In this document: positions 62,101 through 64,000 of the stretch, in pieces
How the letters are laid out: each line of letters starts with the position of its first letter
How positions within the stretch are numbered: position 1 is the first letter of the stretch
Assembly (NCBI RefSeq): GCF_018143015.1
Contig: NC_054740.1
Location: 15,392,797-15,456,796 of the forward strand
DNA length: 64,000 nt
Direction of reading: 5' to 3'
Origin: Lytechinus variegatus
Lineage: Eukaryota; Echinodermata; Echinoidea; Temnopleuroida; Toxopneustidae
Translations under genes and position numbers: made by a program
Notes under the pieces: model-generated
Database searches by the model: none
What the model was told of the DNA's origin: nothing
What the model saw: the letters and a program-made list of their open reading frames with translations, nothing else

Positions 62101-62819
62101 ACTGTTTGGTGATCCCTGAGGTGGAGAGAAAGTACAAATCAATTATTCATTACAACAATCTATATTGGTGAGATCACAAAGGGACAAGTGTTAATTAGGT
62201 AAAATACAGGATATGGAGTACTGGCACTCTATAAAATGGACTTGGTGAAATATTTAGTACTAACCTATAACTTTGGGGGTAAAACAATATTGAGAGTTCT
62301 CCATACAACCAAATATATGCCTTCAAAGAAATTTCATTTTTGTGTGATTAATGGCTTAAACCTTAAGGTTGGGTAGACAAACATTGGTTCTTTAGGCAAT
62401 TGAAGATTATTTTAAAAAGGTGTGTCACTCACTTTTCATTTTGGCTGATTAACAAGAAAATTACCTTTAGGCTAATTTAATGCCAACATAAAAACATGTG
62501 TAATATAATAGCACCTATAATGAAATCAACTTGTTTTTTCTTACAAACATACAAAAGACAGAGGTATTGAATGCTTACCAATAATGCTCTTTGTTTTGGA
62601 GAATGCCTCAATGGTGATATAGATTCCTTTGGTGTGATTGATATCTGCATATATTACACATATAAACAAGAGGTTACTAAACTCTGAAATTATAAACTAT
62701 ATAGAATCACGAACAGATTTAATCTTAGAAAATTATTGTCATTCACATCACTATTTTCACCACGTCTGATTATCATCAACTTCACAATCATCTTCATTAT
62801 CATCAACATCATTATCATT

Positions 62820-62854
<35 letters not shown>

Positions 62855-62861
62855 AATCATT

Positions 62862-62935
<74 letters not shown>

Positions 62936-62951
62936 AATCATCATTATCATT

Positions 62952-62983
<32 letters not shown>

Positions 62984-62992
62984 CATCATCAA

Positions 62993-63049
<57 letters not shown>

Positions 63050-63757
63050 TATCATCATCACCCTCACCAACACTATCACACCATCACCATCATCTTACCT
63101 TGATCTGTCCCAGTGTCTGGCCTGAGAAGTCCATGATATTATACCAGCCATCTAGAGACCTTATACCTGCCAGCAGGGGTCCTAGATCTACTGATGTGAA
63201 ACCCAAAACTCGGTCACAAGTTGAATCTAATAGAATGAAGGGAAAATTAAGGGAGTTTAACAATACCTCTATGCTTACTGTAAATCATTCTATCCAATCA
63301 CTTCCCATGTCTTAAAAATTTCTAGATAAAGATTTCTTCCATGGACACATGACCAAAGCTAAGACTGGTCTCAATTGTCCTTTTGTCACAGTCGAACCAA
63401 TGAAACTGACTCTAAACTGATCAACTGTAAATCTTTGGGAATAATGAATTATTCATATCATTAATGTATACTGATCATGCCTGTCTTGTCTTGGGTTTGG
63501 TTGCCATATGCAGTCTGGTATTATTTTCATTGTGTGAAAGTAGCATTATTGTAGAAAAATATAGACTTGCAAGTAAAAACTAGATTACAACACATTGACC
63601 TTAAAGATTTTATATATTAAGAGCAATATGACATATGAGGTACATGTATATGGGAAAAAGCAAAGCTCAGTGAAGATAGATATATCTATTCTAAAGATAA
63701 TATAGGATTCTTACCTTGCTTGCTTGAGATCTGGTGCCAAATCTTGAAAACCAGACT
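56125..63757 (-). CDS. C2CD3: C2 domain-containing protein 3, C-terminal eight exons (5' part outside window)
   Basis: Exons in transcript order are 63757-63715, 63226-63099, 62644-62579, 62115-61923, 59248-59092, 58342-56957, 56794-56683 and 56304-56125. All have GT/AG borders and matching phases, giving 754 codons then TAG. The first 62 residues are the end of a C2 domain: [13 protein letters not shown], then [30 protein letters not shown] and QIKISITP. Next are predicted helices around [20 protein letters not shown] and [17 protein letters not shown]. The sixth exon (1386 bp) encodes a disordered Asp/Ser/His/Gln-rich stretch with [19 protein letters not shown] and Asp/Gly runs. The end carries [16 protein letters not shown] and [15 protein letters not shown], which I recall as conserved at the vertebrate C2CD3 C terminus. 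C2CD3 localises to the centriole distal end and is needed for centriole elongation, distal appendages and cilia. No start is present because upstream exons lie beyond 64000. Confidence 0.85.
58553..58938. repeat. 387-bp interspersed repeat, copy 2
   Basis: Direct-orientation copy of 39363-39749, differing at only a few positions (for example GACGCC against GATGCC). It lies in the C2CD3 intron between the fifth and sixth listed exons. Confidence 0.85.
60530..60840. mobile_element. GGGCC..TTTCAT MITE split by a SINE fragment
   Basis: The left part (GGCCCCAGGAATTGTTTCAT, GTTGTCAGATCTGACAAC, GAGAAGCACTGTTACTATGG) and the right part (ATAAAATGTCTGACATGTCC) match the intact relatives at 6532-6692 and 44694-44851. 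The middle is replaced by the sequence at 60648-60785. Confidence 0.75.
60648..60785 (+). mobile_element. SINE fragment nested in a MITE
   Basis: TAATCCCTTGAATGCACTGA through AGATAGATGGCGAAATATAA is the reverse complement of 52575-52695, the tail half of the tRNA-derived SINE. It ends near a CATCAT/AATAAT motif. The head with the promoter boxes is absent. Confidence 0.75.
61060..61640. mobile_element. Palindromic element with about 150-bp arms
   Basis: ATGGGTCAGCAGCCAGCTTT (61193) is mirrored by AAAGCTGGCTGCTGACCCAT (61459), exactly. The outer parts of the arms match less well (TTTCTGTTTGA near both ends). The interior is GC-richer and includes CATGTGGTAATCTC. It lies in the C2CD3 intron between the fourth and fifth listed exons. 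Confidence 0.75.
62795..63062. repeat. (TCA)n trinucleotide microsatellite
   Basis: About 270 bp of almost uninterrupted TCA repeats with a few TTA, ACA and CCA variants, only about 37 bp from the donor side of the C2CD3 exon at 63099-63226. It produces long artificial open frames (poly-Ile on +, poly-Met on -). Confidence 0.95.
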
Positions 63758-64000
63758 CTATAAAATAGATAGACAGAATAGCAAAGGATCAATACAGCAA
63801 TACAATAAAGATGTAGCAAATATGAAGGTTGCTGATGGAAAACTGTCATTGAATGCTTTGAGCAGTATATATGAAAGCTAAGGGAAAACTAATGATTTAG
63901 TCAATGAGAGGCAATGCCATTAAATAGTGACCCTTTTCTACTTCCGACCAGTATTCTCCCCCAACCCCCCTCCATTTCTTGTACTTTTATTCATGAACTG
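63758..64000 (-). other. C2CD3 intron running off the window
   Basis: Only intronic sequence of the minus-strand gene is visible here. The acceptor for 63757 is at 63758-63759 (CT on +). Confidence 0.6.

Noticed and set aside
62690..63125. 129-codon poly-Met and poly-Ile frames
   Set aside because: Direct translation of the (TCA)n microsatellite.

Overview
The window is eukaryotic and animal: three split genes with clean GT/AG junctions and conserved reading phase, an AT-rich background, long introns and many small DNA transposons, tRNA-derived SINEs and microsatellites. The repeat types (long-armed palindromic elements, a 5'-truncated LINE ending in an ATT tail, MITEs with GGGCCGTTTCAT-like ends) look like those I recall from echinoderms, most likely a sea urchin. 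That placement is inference from memory and was not searched.

Layout. Positions 1-18200 hold no host gene I can support. They are packed with mobile elements: a 285-bp CACTG-ended MITE, a 143-bp tandem duplication, half of a mariner-like foldback element, a complete non-autonomous hAT element (8559-10100, with an 8-bp target duplication) carrying a 700-bp purine tract, an array of CGCTTCGCG motifs, a LINE 3' end, and a decayed MULE-like transposase gene (14367-16145). Positions 18240-23712 (+) carry a complete five-exon COMMD8 gene of 183 codons. Positions 27568-46561 (+) carry a complete fourteen-exon amino-acid transporter of the SLC36/AVT3 type, about 485 residues. Positions 56125-63757 (-) carry the last eight exons I can see of C2CD3, a centriolar distal-end protein. 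The gene continues beyond the right edge.

The genes are not functionally linked in any obvious way. COMMD8 belongs to the Commander endosomal recycling complex. The transporter is predicted to move amino acids across a lysosomal, vacuolar or plasma membrane. C2CD3 acts in centriole elongation and ciliogenesis. COMMD8 and the transporter are head-to-tail, and the transporter and C2CD3 are convergent, separated by about 9.5 kb of repeats.

The most notable observations are a family of precisely bounded non-autonomous transposons (hAT, piggyBac-like with TTAA, TA-flanked, 7-bp target-site and CACTG types), two cases of one element inserted into another, a pair of inverted 470-bp repeats that bracket most of COMMD8 and the first exon of the transporter, an AVT3-like rather than vertebrate PAT-like transporter, and a single 1386-bp C2CD3 exon encoding a Asp/His/Gln/Ser-rich disordered tail.
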